Positions 1-10,173 of a DNA stretch of 64,000 nt are shown here, piece by piece; positions within the stretch are counted from its first letter, which is position 1; each line of letters starts with the position of its first letter. This DNA is from Mya arenaria (taxonomy: Eukaryota; Mollusca; Bivalvia; Myida; Myidae). The stretch lies in assembly GCF_026914265.1 (NCBI RefSeq), contig NC_069127.1, forward strand, positions 24,008,637 through 24,072,636, given 5' to 3'. The notes beneath the pieces are model-generated. The model was not told where the DNA came from, did no database searches, and saw only the letters and a list, made by a program, of their open reading frames with translations. The position numbers and the translations under genes were made by a program.

Positions 1-2400
1 CACTCTGACCAATTGTAAGATGTTAAACACAGGTACTTTTTTAATCCAGAAACCAATTTCAAAATTTGAGCACAAGAACTTCATGTATCCTGAAACACAT
101 GGACTAATTCAAGATTTGAAACATAAGAAATAAAAACCAATGGCACATTTTGTATTAAGGTTTGTCCATAAGACAAAAACTTTAACCAGGTTATAATATT
201 TAAATTTGAAACCCATGAAAACATGTCTGGTAGCCTTAAACAAAGGAGTGCAGATGATTGTTTGCATAAAATCTCACAACAAACAAAAGCAGCCCTCCTA
301 TATTAAGGCCCCCCCCCCCCCATTTTTTTTCATGGAAATGCATATTATATATTACAGTTATGTTCTCGTTGATACTGAAATTGCAGAAAAAAATACAATC
401 AAAGTTTAAACAGAAAACTTGTTTTAGTGGGGAGCGAAGCAACGCATGTACGGTCAAGTAAAAGATTGACTTAAAACTGTCAACGGAATCCCTCGCCCAT
501 GTGGGCTATTTCATAAACTGAGGGATAATTTAACCTTTAAGCCTTTCGTTGAAATGCGTTACTAACACTATTTAAGATAGTGGATTTCAAAGCATTTGTT
601 GAAGGGTTCCAGCTGTCAGTATTTTAGTTTTAACAATCCTAATGATTTGCCACACTTTATTTCGTCATAAAAATGCATTTTGCAAAACATGAACTTGGCC
701 CTTTTAAGATGAAATTTACTGGAAAACATTAATGATCCGGCAAACTGGATATTCTTGGATATCCTCATATTTCATAATATATGAAAGACATCTTTAAAAA
801 TGTATGTTCATTAGGCCACAATCATATAGAGTATCACATTAACATCAGTAACATGAAAATAACAATTGCATTCTAATGACAGCATATTATCATGGAAAAA
901 TGCATATATTTTGGCTGTTTTGGGTCCTATTTGGATAAAGAAATATGTCATACGCTGAACATTTTTATCAAAGGGGATTTTTACACAAGACTGGGCGAAA
1001 TATTCACTTTTTTTAAGTTGGGGAATGCCATAAACCTTACAAAAAGCCTTGCAATGACATGAAACACTGACATTTTAAATATAAATTAATGAAACCAAAT
1101 TAAAACCAAACATGATTCAAGTAAAGCAATTAAGAAGGTACCTGGCTGGTTGATATTATCATGATCACCTTTTTCATGTTACCAGAACACAGACTTCATC
1201 GCCATCTTAGTGCAAGAACTCAACATCTGCTTCTATTTGTATATGCAGTTATTGAGTTTACTTACCTTGTCAATAAATTCTTTGAACCTTTTTTTATTAA
1301 TAAGATCTTAACAAAGTACTTTATTCCTCCGCCCCATTTCACAGCCCACTGATGAAACAACCATTGTTCCTTGGACCTTCTTATACTCTAGCAGACAGAT
1401 CATCTTTAATTGACATGAAACCAAATTGGATGAAGACGGTTTCAGTTATTAGCTACTATGTTTAACAATGGAATATACTGAATTGAAGCCTGTGTGCCTT
1501 TGTGTGTCCATGGCTATCATGTGACTAGTAAATTCTGCTTGTGTGAAGTTGGAGACATGGTTTATTTATTTATTTATTTTCAACCACTAATTGATGCATT
1601 GTCTTAATCTCGGAGATAATCAGAGATAAAATCGCATGATTGCTTGATTTACTGATAAGTAACCACAGACAAGATTACGCTTGGTATAAGAAACATGATC
1701 CAAGCTCATTTGGCAATGAATAATAATTTAAAACTAATTAAGATAGTTAAAATGTGGATAAAGTAGAATGGAGGATACATGAAATTAAATTGTATTCACC
1801 CCCACACCCCACCCCATAAAAAAACTGTACACAATCATGGTGTTAAGGATAACTAATAATGAAAACCTGTTGATGTGATTTAGACAGCATAGGTAAGATG
1901 ACATATTTTATTGTCCATAGGTATAATGCACATAAGAGGTTGTGAAACACTATTTGTTTTTACAATTGTACTTCATAGTATAAGTTATGGTTGAATTTGG
2001 CCTTTGAAGTTGTGAAATCTATGTTACCATGTATATGCTGTTTGACTCTTGTGTCTTCCTTGTGATTTTGAAGCTGTCATTTCTTTTCACTTTGTACGAG
2101 CCTACTCATACCTGTATGACATAGATCACATCTTTATATGCGTCGTTGATAATGACAACATGATTTGATAAATGGCACATTTTTGTTTTATGTGGCCCAT
2201 GTACATGTTTACAAAAGAAATGGAGCCTGCCAGATAGGTCATGAGTTCATGCCCCACCAGATGTACTTTCTTATTGACAGCACTACTGGTTTCTTCCCAG
2301 GGAAACAAACTTGACATGGTCCATTTAAGCTGTTTTGAAATTTGTCACCACAAATTAATGGACTGAAATTAATTTGAATTAGAATACATCAACTTGTTTT
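1..2400. other. AT-rich intronic DNA, no exon recognised
   Basis: This is probably an intron of the MORC-like gene, because the first recognisable exon of that gene lies downstream at 2867. It holds a C-run near 310, a short TTTA run near 1561 and scattered short open frames without family resemblance. I found no ATPase-domain exon here. Confidence 0.45.
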
Positions 2401-2409
2401 CTCTTCCAG

Positions 2410-2866
2410 TTGCCTAACTGGACTTGGGCCAAGCTGGCAGAGATTTCCCAACAGTATTAACGCACACACACTGTCCTCTTTATTAATTATCTTATTTCCC
2501 TGTCTAGTTTCAGCTTCCTGACTTGACATGTGCTTAGTGTGATAACTGCCTGAGCTGGCACACCCATTTCCACTGCACACACGCTGCCTGCTTGTTTTAA
2601 AGTCTCATTTCCTCTGTCTAATTCCCAGCTTCATGACTGAACTTGGGCCCAGTGTGACAACTGCTTCAGTTGGCGTAGACTTCCCGTTGGTATCTCCTTC
2701 CACACGTTGCCCTATTGTTGAAAAGTCTCATTTCCTCTTTGTAGCTTTCAACTTCCAGACTGGACTTGGGTACAGTGTGACAACTGCTTCAGTTGGCGTA
2801 GACTTCCCGTTGGTATCTCCTTCCACACGTTGCCTCATGTTGAATAGTCTCTTTTCCTCTTTGTAG
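2410..2866 (+). repeat. Tandem decayed copies of the CW-finger exon 5' half
   Basis: Four imperfect copies, about 105-123 bp apart, stand directly before the real CW exon. Each has a pyrimidine tract, an AG acceptor and the beginning of the exon. The cagtgtgac or equivalent motif of successive copies falls near 2430, 2535, 2650, 2773 and, in the true exon, 2895. The copy at 2745 still reads PDWTWVQCDNCFSWRRLP and then stops before the second half of the finger. The copy at 2629 has a stop in place of a tryptophan. The two oldest copies are heavily decayed. No copy contains the distal cysteines. Confidence 0.85.
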
Positions 2867-2998
2867 CTCTCAACTTCCAGACTGGACGTGGGCACAGTGC
2901 GATAATTGTCTGAGGTGGAGGAGACTTCCTGCCGGGATCTCTGCTGATTCTTTGCCTGACAAGTGGTTCTGCAAAGATAACCCTGACGCCACCTTTAA
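2867..2998 (+). CDS. MORC3-like: MORC-like exon: CW zinc finger
   Basis: It encodes [14 protein letters not shown], then LRWRRLP and [15 protein letters not shown]. This gives three of the four zinc cysteines and the tryptophans of the histone-binding cage. The acceptor is at 2865-2866 after a CT-rich tract, and the donor GTAAGT begins at 2999. The exon starts one base into a codon and ends with two bases of the next. Confidence 0.93.
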
Positions 2999-5900
2999 GT
3001 AAGTTTTACCATTCAACATTTTGAGTTAAATATTTTCTAACAAATTGATTTTTTTGTCAAGGTTTTGTCTTAGTTTCTGTTTCATTAGTTTTGCATCAAG
3101 AAATATAAATTAATCTTGGCTCAAAAATGTTAGAAATAATAGCAAAAAAAACTTGATAAGCATTTTAACTCTGAAACAAAGCAATGCTCATTAACCATTG
3201 AAATATTTATGGAGTTGTGTCCCTTGTCCGTGATTGTTTGTGGCGCTCTTGTTTAATAGCAGATTTTACATTATGTCATCTTTAAAACTTAGAATACAAT
3301 CTGATTTGCTGCAATATTGCAAAAGCAAAATCTGACCTGTATTGGATGAGTGGGGTAGGCTGACCTTTAAACACCTGTGAAAGTTATCATTCTTAATGAT
3401 TAAGCCTGGTAATTAATGATTGCCTATCTGCAATATCAATGACTTAAAATGTAGGGTGTACTTTAAAAAGTTCTACTTCTGTTTTCTTTTTGAAATTAAA
3501 TATGTCTGAAAACGCTGGACCCCTTAATTTTCACTTAGAATCCTAACATTTGTTAGTAAGTTATCTGGCTGGCTCAAATGCAGAAACAATTAGTGTTACC
3601 CTGACAATTGAGCCATTTCTAATATCAACTCGACTCTAAACACGTTTTTATTTATGTCCAATTTGCATACGTTGTATATTACAAATACGAAAACGAAAAA
3701 AAGACATAAAACATGTCAATGGAATTCAAGCAAAGCATGCCCAATAAATACACAATCAACAATAATTTTAAAACAGACTAATGCAAGTTGTATTCAAATA
3801 AAATGGTTGAGGTTTGAACAATTTCTTTGTACAATATTTAAGCAAGTCTGTGTTGGTTTCAGTCGCTGTGACATTCAGGAAGAGCCGGAAGATGAAAATC
3901 AGGCTTTGATGCCTACATATACAAAGACGTATAAGAAAACCATGTGAGTTCAATGACATAGTGTGGTAAACCAGGAGTGAATGAGGACAAAATATGTAAC
4001 TTTCCTTTTGTAAGGTGTTCCAGGGTTTTAAAGTGTAGTGTATGTCCATATTTTCAGCGGCAGTGTTTATTCATGCAATTTTGATATTGCGCTATTATTG
4101 CAGCTGGGAGGCTAATCTAGAAACAAGTTTTCTACCTCACCTTGTTATCTGATTTTACATACATTTACCTGGCATTTTTTTAATAAATAAAAAGAAGGAA
4201 AATATTTATGTACTTCCTTTCAGCTGTTTATGATTTTCCTCTTCTTTCCAGGAGAGAGAAAGAAAAACAAGCCAAACAAGAAGAGGTATGGATTATATTA
4301 ATTACCATGTTTAAGCTATATTGCTTCATTTTGATGAAAGCTGATAGCTCATAAAATTGGCTTCGAGTGTTTCACTTGGAGGAACCAGTGCAGTGTTCAT
4401 TTTGAGACATTTAAGTTCCCCTAATTGGGATCAAACCCACAAGCTATTGGGTGAGAGGCAGACATCTTAACCATTATGTCGGCAGCTGAAGTTATGTGCT
4501 AGTGTTCTGACAGTTGAAGATAAGGTTTGTGTGTCCTTTTTGTGTCGCTTGTGAAGCATGGCAAACACAAATACCGTAGGTACATTTGTATGACGCATCA
4601 TTCTTATCGGCATCACGTTTCTGCTCAATAACATTTGAATGACTTGTTGTAGAGTCTTGAATCTTTGAAAAATAATGAGTTTGCATATATTTAGTGTGCT
4701 ATAAATTCAATGACCTGTACTTTTATAGCCACATTGTCTTTCAGAGTGCAGAGTTGTTTGATAAAATCCTAAATCATTGATTTTAGTTGCAAAGATGTAT
4801 TTGGAAATGGCCATTTTGCATCAAATTTTTCATCCCCCGGACTTCCACCCCCTGTATAAATATCTCACGTATATCTTGTGTTTTCCAGGCACGTAAGTTG
4901 AAGCAGAAGGAAGAAGCCCTTGCAAAGAAAGAGGCATTGTTGAAGAAGAAAGCTGATGAGATCTCAAGACAGCAGGAGGAACTGGTAATATAACTATTTA
5001 CATGAATAAGAGGCATAAGCAAGTGGAGGTCAAATAAGCATAAGCCCGCAAGCCCTGCACTGGTTTAATGCTTTCTAGCCTTTCAAAATCTAGATTTTAT
5101 ACTGCATAGCTTGTTAAAATGTACGAGTTTAAGAATCTGGTTTGTTAAAAAGAATTGATGCAAAACACCAGTGAAGTAATTTGGCTTGTTAAAGAAAATG
5201 ATGCAAAACACCAGTGTAGAACTTTAGCGTGATAAAAAGAATTGATACAAAACATTTGTGTTATACTTTGGCTTTTAAAAAAGAAACGATGCAAAGAACT
5301 AGTGTATGACTTAGGCTTGTTTAGAAGAATGGATGTAAAACACAAGTGTAAGACTTAGGCTTGTTAAAAAGAATTGATGCAAAACATTAGTTTTAAACTT
5401 TGGCTTTTTTTAAAAAAATGATGCTAAGAAAAAATGTATGACTTTGGCTTTTTAAAAAGAATTGATGCAAAACATTAGTGTTATACTTTGGCTTTTAAAA
5501 TAAAATGATGAAAAGAACTAGTGATGGACTTTGACTTGTAAAAATTGATGCAAAACACCAGTATAGGCTTTGACTTTTTTAAAAAGAATTGCTCCAAAAC
5601 ATAAGTGTGAGAATCTGGCTTGTTAAAAAGAATTAATGCAAAACACCAGTGTAGGACTCTGGCTTGTTAAAAAGAATTGATGCAAAACACCACTGTAGGA
5701 CTCTGGCTTGTTAAAAAGAATTTATGCAAAACACCACTGTAGGACTCTGGCTTGTTAAAAAGAATTTATGCAAAACACCAGTGTAGGACTCTGGCTTGTT
5801 AAAAAGAAATAATGCAAAACACCAGTGTAGGACTCTGGCTTGTTAAAAAGAATTTATGCAAAACACCAGTGTAGGACTCTGGCGTGTTAAAAAGAATTAA

Positions 5901-8900
5901 TGCAAAACACCATTGGAGGAGGCACGCAAGAAAATGCAGGTATACTTGAATCATTTCACAAATTGATGTGTGATTTATTGGTAAACAAATCGTACTGATA
6001 ATGTAACAAAATAATCATCATGTCTGCAATCATACACTTCAATAACTCTGTGCTTTCCAAGCCAACATTGGCTATATGATTTATCAAATACTATGTACGC
6101 AGCTATATATTAACAGGCATGCCAGGAGAAAATTAGCCTTCAGGAGAAAACCATCCTACAGTTTGAGAAACAGAAACTGGCCATTAAAGAGAAGTCCACC
6201 GCCTTGATCCGAATTGCTCGGTCACTAGAGATCACCAACTCCCAGAGTAGAGTAAGTGTCTCTAGCTTAATTGGGGGAAACAGACAAAAGCCCTCCCGGA
6301 CAAAAGCCCTCCCGTCCAAAAATGACAAGGCAGACAAAAGCCCTCCCGTGAAAATGACAGGGCGGACAAAAGCCCTCCCGTGAAAATGACAGGGCGGACA
6401 AACGCCCTCCCGTGAAAATAACAGGGCGGACAAAAGCCCTCCTCTAACATATTTGAATTCACGTAAATATGAAAGGATTATTCCCATATGAGGATTAAGA
6501 TTGACAGAGTAAAATGAAAAACAGAAGTTTAATTTCACTAAAATTAAATGTCCAAGACGTTTTTAACGTGCCTTGTAACGAATCAATTATTATTCTTAAT
6601 TGGTGCTCTGAATGGCACGGAAGTCCACCGCGATGCTCCGGATGGCTTGGTCAATAGAGATCACCAACTCCCAGAGTAAAGTAAGTGTCTCTAGCTTAAT
6701 TGATGCTCTGAATGGGGCGGTTACTTTAGCTCACCGTTTCTATAGATTACCACCTCTCAGAGTCATCAAGGAGAAGTCCACCGCCGCGGTCTCAAGCTTC
6801 CATGCTCTTGATAGCTCAGTCTCTGGAATTCCCCAACTCAAACATTAAAATAAGTGATGACAGTGCAATTCCATGCTCTGGACGGTTCGGTCTCTGGAGA
6901 AACAAACTCACACATTTAGATAAGCGATTCTAGTGTAATTCCATGCTCCAGATTGGGCAAACTGTAGAGATGAGCAACTCACAGTTAACTTGGTTCTGTT
7001 TGGGTTCATTTCATTTATTTGAAGACAGCAAGTGAACTACAGAAACAGAATCTTCTGGAATGAAGTAGGTGCATTTGGAATCAATTGTTTAACAAAAAGC
7101 TGTCAAAACATTACAAACTAGGGATGCAAACGAACATTCAAATATTCGATCGAATAACAAACCTTTTGACTACATCTATGGTGTTGTGTATAAAATTTGT
7201 TTGTCTTGTTTCTACAACAACTGGCCACTAATGCCAGAGGCGTGAATGTGATGACAATACTCTATACTGGCGTCGTATGCCAGGTAGGGTATATGGTCGG
7301 GTACTATCAGTCCCGGTCCAGTGATTTCACAATAACTTCTGATAAGAAAAGTTTCATCATACAAGTTTCAAATGGTGTCAGTGAAATTTATATGATTAGG
7401 CCAATTAAGGACATGAGAAATCGGCCTTCCAATTAAGTTGTGCAAAATAATTCAAATCGTTGTGGCGATATGAATACGATATGCTACTTACATGTACATA
7501 CCACAAACTTTTTTCCGTGTTTCAATACATCGTTAATGATTTATGTGTAAGTGTATGGTAAAGCAATTTAGGATATATTTCCTGTATTGTTGTACAATAG
7601 ATGAGGCTAAATCCACGTTTGTTTTCTTTTTATTATTTTACTAGTTCCCGAGTTGGTTTGGTTTTCACATAGTTATAAATAGTTATGATCATCACCGGTC
7701 TGATTTCGCATTGTTTACAAATATGAATGCAGTGGAATTGAAATTATTCGATTTTGTGTGCTGTTTGTTCAAAAATATATTGCCTTTTGTTCGGATAGTG
7801 AATTTCAGGGGCTAATTTAGGGAAGAGTCAGGATCCATCGCATTTACCGGCTACGACAAAAAAGGGAACAATGCCCCTTCTATAACTAAAGCTTATAATA
7901 GTAGTTTACTACAACTTCTAAAAGATTCATTTTGATAATCGAATATTCAATCGAAAGAATTACCGAATATTCGAATATCAATTTTGCCATTCGTTTGCAT
8001 CCCTATTACAAACCATTGCATTATTTCATGCTCATGTTGACCCGCTCACATTAAATCCATGACACTTATAGTTAGTTGTTTAACCCTAATTTAAAGTTAT
8101 CAACTTGCGTAACGCCATGCTCAATATAGCTTCCCCTCGACAGATCTCAGACTCACAGAGCCAAGTAGCTACTTGAATGCTTCAGGCATGGGTGAGGCTC
8201 TTGTGAAGATCTCAATTATTTTTCTCCTATAAAGGAAAAAAAGCAAACATAAGAAGTACGATATGTTTAAATGCAAATGTAGGCTAACACAAAAACCTTA
8301 AAGGAACCCTGGCGTACAGGGATTTTCTTCAACCATTCTCACCCCTGTTGCAGTTTGCTGGAAATTTATAGAAATCAGCGTAATCAATGCGCTGGGTTTC
8401 TGGCTTGCAATACCTAACCCATAGGGCAGTGTAAATGATGTTTGGAGCAAACCCCATTAGCTACAGAAGTATTTTGGGTGAAAATTAAACAGAAAATAGT
8501 GGGCAGCCACTTCATAACTTCTGTTTTCCTCTCCCTTTAGTGATGTTTTTTCAACATGCGTAATGTAATTTGAATGTCTGTTTCAGACCCTGGTTGAGAA
8601 AGCGCAAAATCTGGCAGGCCAGAGCAGCTTAGCAGTTAGCAGCAGCAGGTTAGCAATAATGCTTTCTCATCAATAAATTCCTATTATTTAAATAAATAAG
8701 TTTCCTGGGACCCCTTTGAGTAAAGGATTTTATTCATAATTTCAAAAATCTTGATTCAGTTGGAACATAACAATTGGCTTATTTTTTCGATTTAAATACT
8801 TGATTAAATTCAATTTGCAAAAATAAATAGCAAAATAATGATTACATGGCATTAAGGTCATTTGATCCTACACTGTAAAAATAACAAGAGTAATAAAAGG

Positions 8901-10130
8901 TAAAACATATTGAGGTAGATGAATTGTTTTGGCCTGTAGTGGGGGTGGCTCTGATCAATTAAGGTCTTGATTGTGAGCCTGTTCTCAAAGCTTAAACGTC
9001 TCTTTTTTCCAGAAGTGTGGAAATAAAATTCCCAATTTAAAAAACGAATAAAAAAAAACATTGCCACCAAATCATTCTCAAATGGAAGATTTGGTGTATT
9101 ATTAAATTAACTTCATCATATTTCTTTCTTTTGAATTTTTAAAACTTTCATAGAAAATTTTAGTAATGACATTTTGATTAATTATCAAAATAAACCAAAT
9201 TTGAATTGCCTTTTGAATATCCTTATAAGACTTGTATCTCATTGCAGTACATCAAACCCTGCGAAGAGGAAAAGTGATGACGAGGATGGAAGCAATGAGA
9301 GGTGCACAAAAATAAAGACGGAGGATGGAGGCTTTATAACCGTTCCAAATGCAGGGGGTGATGCTGGACTCATAGACCTTAAAATGGAAGAAGAGGATCT
9401 AGAGGAAACTGGAGCAACTACAAAAACTCCGTGGAAAACGAAGCTTTCCGCACCTCATCCTAAAACTTGTAATGAAAGTGCGAACAAGAAAATGGGTTCA
9501 GCTGGTAATGCGGATTCTGAAGATTCATCTAACAAATCGGATGAAAGTGATAAGACATCAAAGAAAACATCAGGAACTAAGACAGACAAGAATGTGGATA
9601 AAGAGAACAAGAAATACTCTGATAAAGAGACAGAAGGGACTGCTGTGGAGGCGGAAGGTAATGGATACTTGGAGATAAATGATGATGATGTCAAACCTGA
9701 TAAAGAGAAACTAGATAAAACAGTCTACAAAGATGAGAAAACAGATTCCAAAGCTAAGAAAGAGGTTGACATGAAGGAAAGGAATGTTGAGGTTACATTG
9801 AAGAATAATGGAGTTAAGAAAGAGTTTAAGAGTGCACATGTACAGACTGTCCCAGTTATTTCAAATTTGGCTAGTCCGGAAGAAGTGGATTCACTTAGCC
9901 TGTGTGCGGTGGTACAAAAACAGATGTTGCTTGTGAAAGAAAGAGAGCTGTCGGAAACAAAGAAAAGTCTGACAAGTTTGCAGTCGAACATTTGGAAGCT
10001 GCTCAAAATTATCGCCAGTGACTTGGATTATGGTGATCCGGAAAATATTGAGCAAATTATTGTGGAATTTATTCGAGTGAGCAGTGAAAAAGATGCTTCA
10101 GAGGAAACTGATAAAAAAAACAGACACTGA
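2867..10130 (+). CDS. MORC3-like: MORC3/4-like CW zinc-finger protein, 3' part of gene (8 exons)
   Basis: MORC proteins are nuclear GHKL ATPases that clamp chromatin. They carry an ATPase and S5 domain, then a CW zinc finger that reads histone H3 tails, then coiled coils. Only the part from the CW finger onward is in the window. Exons read: 2867-2998, 3863-3943, 4252-4285, 4889-4984, 5919-5939, 6117-6251, 8587-8648, 9248-10130. All have GT/AG ends and phases that join. Family signs are the CW core [15 protein letters not shown], then DKWFC and NRCDI supplying the remaining cysteines, then EEPEDE and [10 protein letters not shown] as in vertebrate MORC3/MORC4. A charged coiled coil follows, then an acidic and lysine-rich tail ending in a short coiled coil similar to the MORC3 C-terminus ([18 protein letters not shown]). 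MORC3 rather than MORC2 is suggested by the linker after the CW finger. The 5' ATPase exons are missing from the window, so the gene is partial here. Confidence 0.92.
3863..3943 (+). CDS. MORC3-like: MORC-like exon: end of CW finger and linker
   Basis: It reads [19 protein letters not shown] and then TKTYKKT. The cysteine is the fourth zinc ligand. The EEPEDE and TYxKTYKKT strings are close to vertebrate MORC3. The acceptor follows ggtttcag and the donor is GTGAGT. The phase joins the exons on both sides. Confidence 0.93.
4252..4285 (+). CDS. MORC3-like: MORC-like short exon, start of coiled coil
   Basis: This 34-base exon encodes [11 protein letters not shown] after completing a split methionine codon. 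The acceptor follows cttctttccag and the donor is GTATGG. It begins a highly charged helical stretch that the next exons continue. Confidence 0.85.
4370..4490 (-). mobile_element. tRNA-derived SINE remnant
   Basis: Read on the minus strand, the segment resembles a tRNA head. It starts GCCGACATAATGGTTAAGAT (box A-like) and later has GGGTTTGATCCC (box B-like). It lies in an intron of the MORC-like gene. Only the tRNA-related part is clear, and the tail and target duplication were not defined. Confidence 0.5.
4889..4984 (+). CDS. MORC3-like: MORC-like exon: coiled coil
   Basis: It encodes [20 protein letters not shown] and continues [12 protein letters not shown], a long charged heptad-like helix. 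The acceptor follows tgttttccag and the donor is GTAATA. It is 32 codons in phase 0. Confidence 0.9.
5105..5918. repeat. 44-bp minisatellite next to a micro-exon
   Basis: About 18 copies of a 44-bp unit with core gcaaaacaccagtgtagga. Copies become more alike toward the right-hand end. The last copy runs straight into the acceptor of the 21-base exon at 5919. Confidence 0.85.
5919..5939 (+). CDS. MORC3-like: MORC-like 21-base micro-exon
   Basis: It encodes EARKKMQ in phase 0, continuing the coiled coil. The acceptor AG is at 5917-5918 and the donor GTATAC follows. The call rests on phase and charge pattern, because the acceptor lies in repeat-derived sequence and lacks a good pyrimidine tract. 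Confidence 0.6.
6117..6251 (+). CDS. MORC3-like: MORC-like exon: coiled coil
   Basis: It encodes [20 protein letters not shown], then [16 protein letters not shown] and LEITNSQSR, 45 codons in phase 0. The acceptor follows ttaacag and the donor is GTAAGT. The last 70 bases and the donor are repeated in decayed form downstream. Confidence 0.88.
6280..6450. repeat. ~31-bp minisatellite
   Basis: About five copies of a unit with core gacaaaagccctcccgtgaa, immediately downstream of the coiled-coil exon donor. The array is GC-richer than its surroundings. Confidence 0.8.
6597..7000 (+). repeat. Decayed tandem copies of MORC exon 6 end plus donor
   Basis: The copy near 6618-6682 still reads [20 protein letters not shown] and is followed by GTAAGTGTCTCTAGC, the same intron start as the real exon. 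Further copies near 6775, 6870 and 6936 keep aagtccaccgcc or tccatgctc-type landmarks but are increasingly decayed. One more relic lies at about 8108-8165, beyond the inserted hAT element. Confidence 0.75.
7119..8005 (+). mobile_element. Non-autonomous hAT-type element, copy 1
   Basis: This 887-bp element begins TAGGGATGCAAACGAA and ends with the inverted TTCGTTTGCATCCCTA. It is flanked by a perfect 8-bp target duplication, TTACAAAC, at 7111-7118 and 8006-8013. Subterminal regions carry repeated ATTCGAATATTCG motifs. There is no transposase frame. The family call rests on the 8-bp duplication and the TAGGG ends. Confidence 0.88.
8108..8170 (+). pseudogene. Relic copy of MORC exon 6
   Basis: The segment beginning cgccatgctcaatatagc aligns loosely to the second half of exon 6, ending at agactcacagagccaag where the exon has accaactcccagagtag. 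It belongs to the same decayed array as 6597-7000 and is now separated from it by the hAT insertion. Confidence 0.5.
8587..8648 (+). CDS. MORC3-like: MORC-like exon
   Basis: It encodes [20 protein letters not shown] and two bases of a serine codon. The acceptor follows gtctgtttcag and the donor is GTTAGC. The phase joins exon 6 and the final exon exactly. Confidence 0.85.
9248..10130 (+). CDS. MORC3-like: MORC-like last exon: acidic/basic tail and C-terminal coiled coil
   Basis: It encodes about 293 residues from [15 protein letters not shown] to the stop at 10128-10130. The middle is low-complexity, lysine- and aspartate-rich (for example [18 protein letters not shown]). PAKRK looks like a nuclear localisation signal. 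IKTE, LKME and VKKE fit the SUMO acceptor pattern, in line with the SUMO-dependent nuclear-body role known for MORC3 (inference). The end, [20 protein letters not shown] onward, is a short coiled coil like the MORC3 C-terminus. An A8 run at 10113-10120 lies just before the stop. With one A fewer the frame would run on to 10173 with a basic KKRKK tail. Confidence 0.92.
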
Positions 10131-10173
10131 TAAAGGCAAAAAGAGAAAAAAATCAACATCTGATGCTGAATGA

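Noticed and set aside
7021..7068. Possible extra MORC exon (gaactacagaaacagaatct)
   Set aside because: An acceptor-like AG is present, but no GT donor in usable phase was found, and exons 6 and 7 already join cleanly without it.
7197..7436. 79-codon plus-strand frame
   Set aside because: It lies inside hAT copy 1 and has no counterpart frame in copies 2 and 3.
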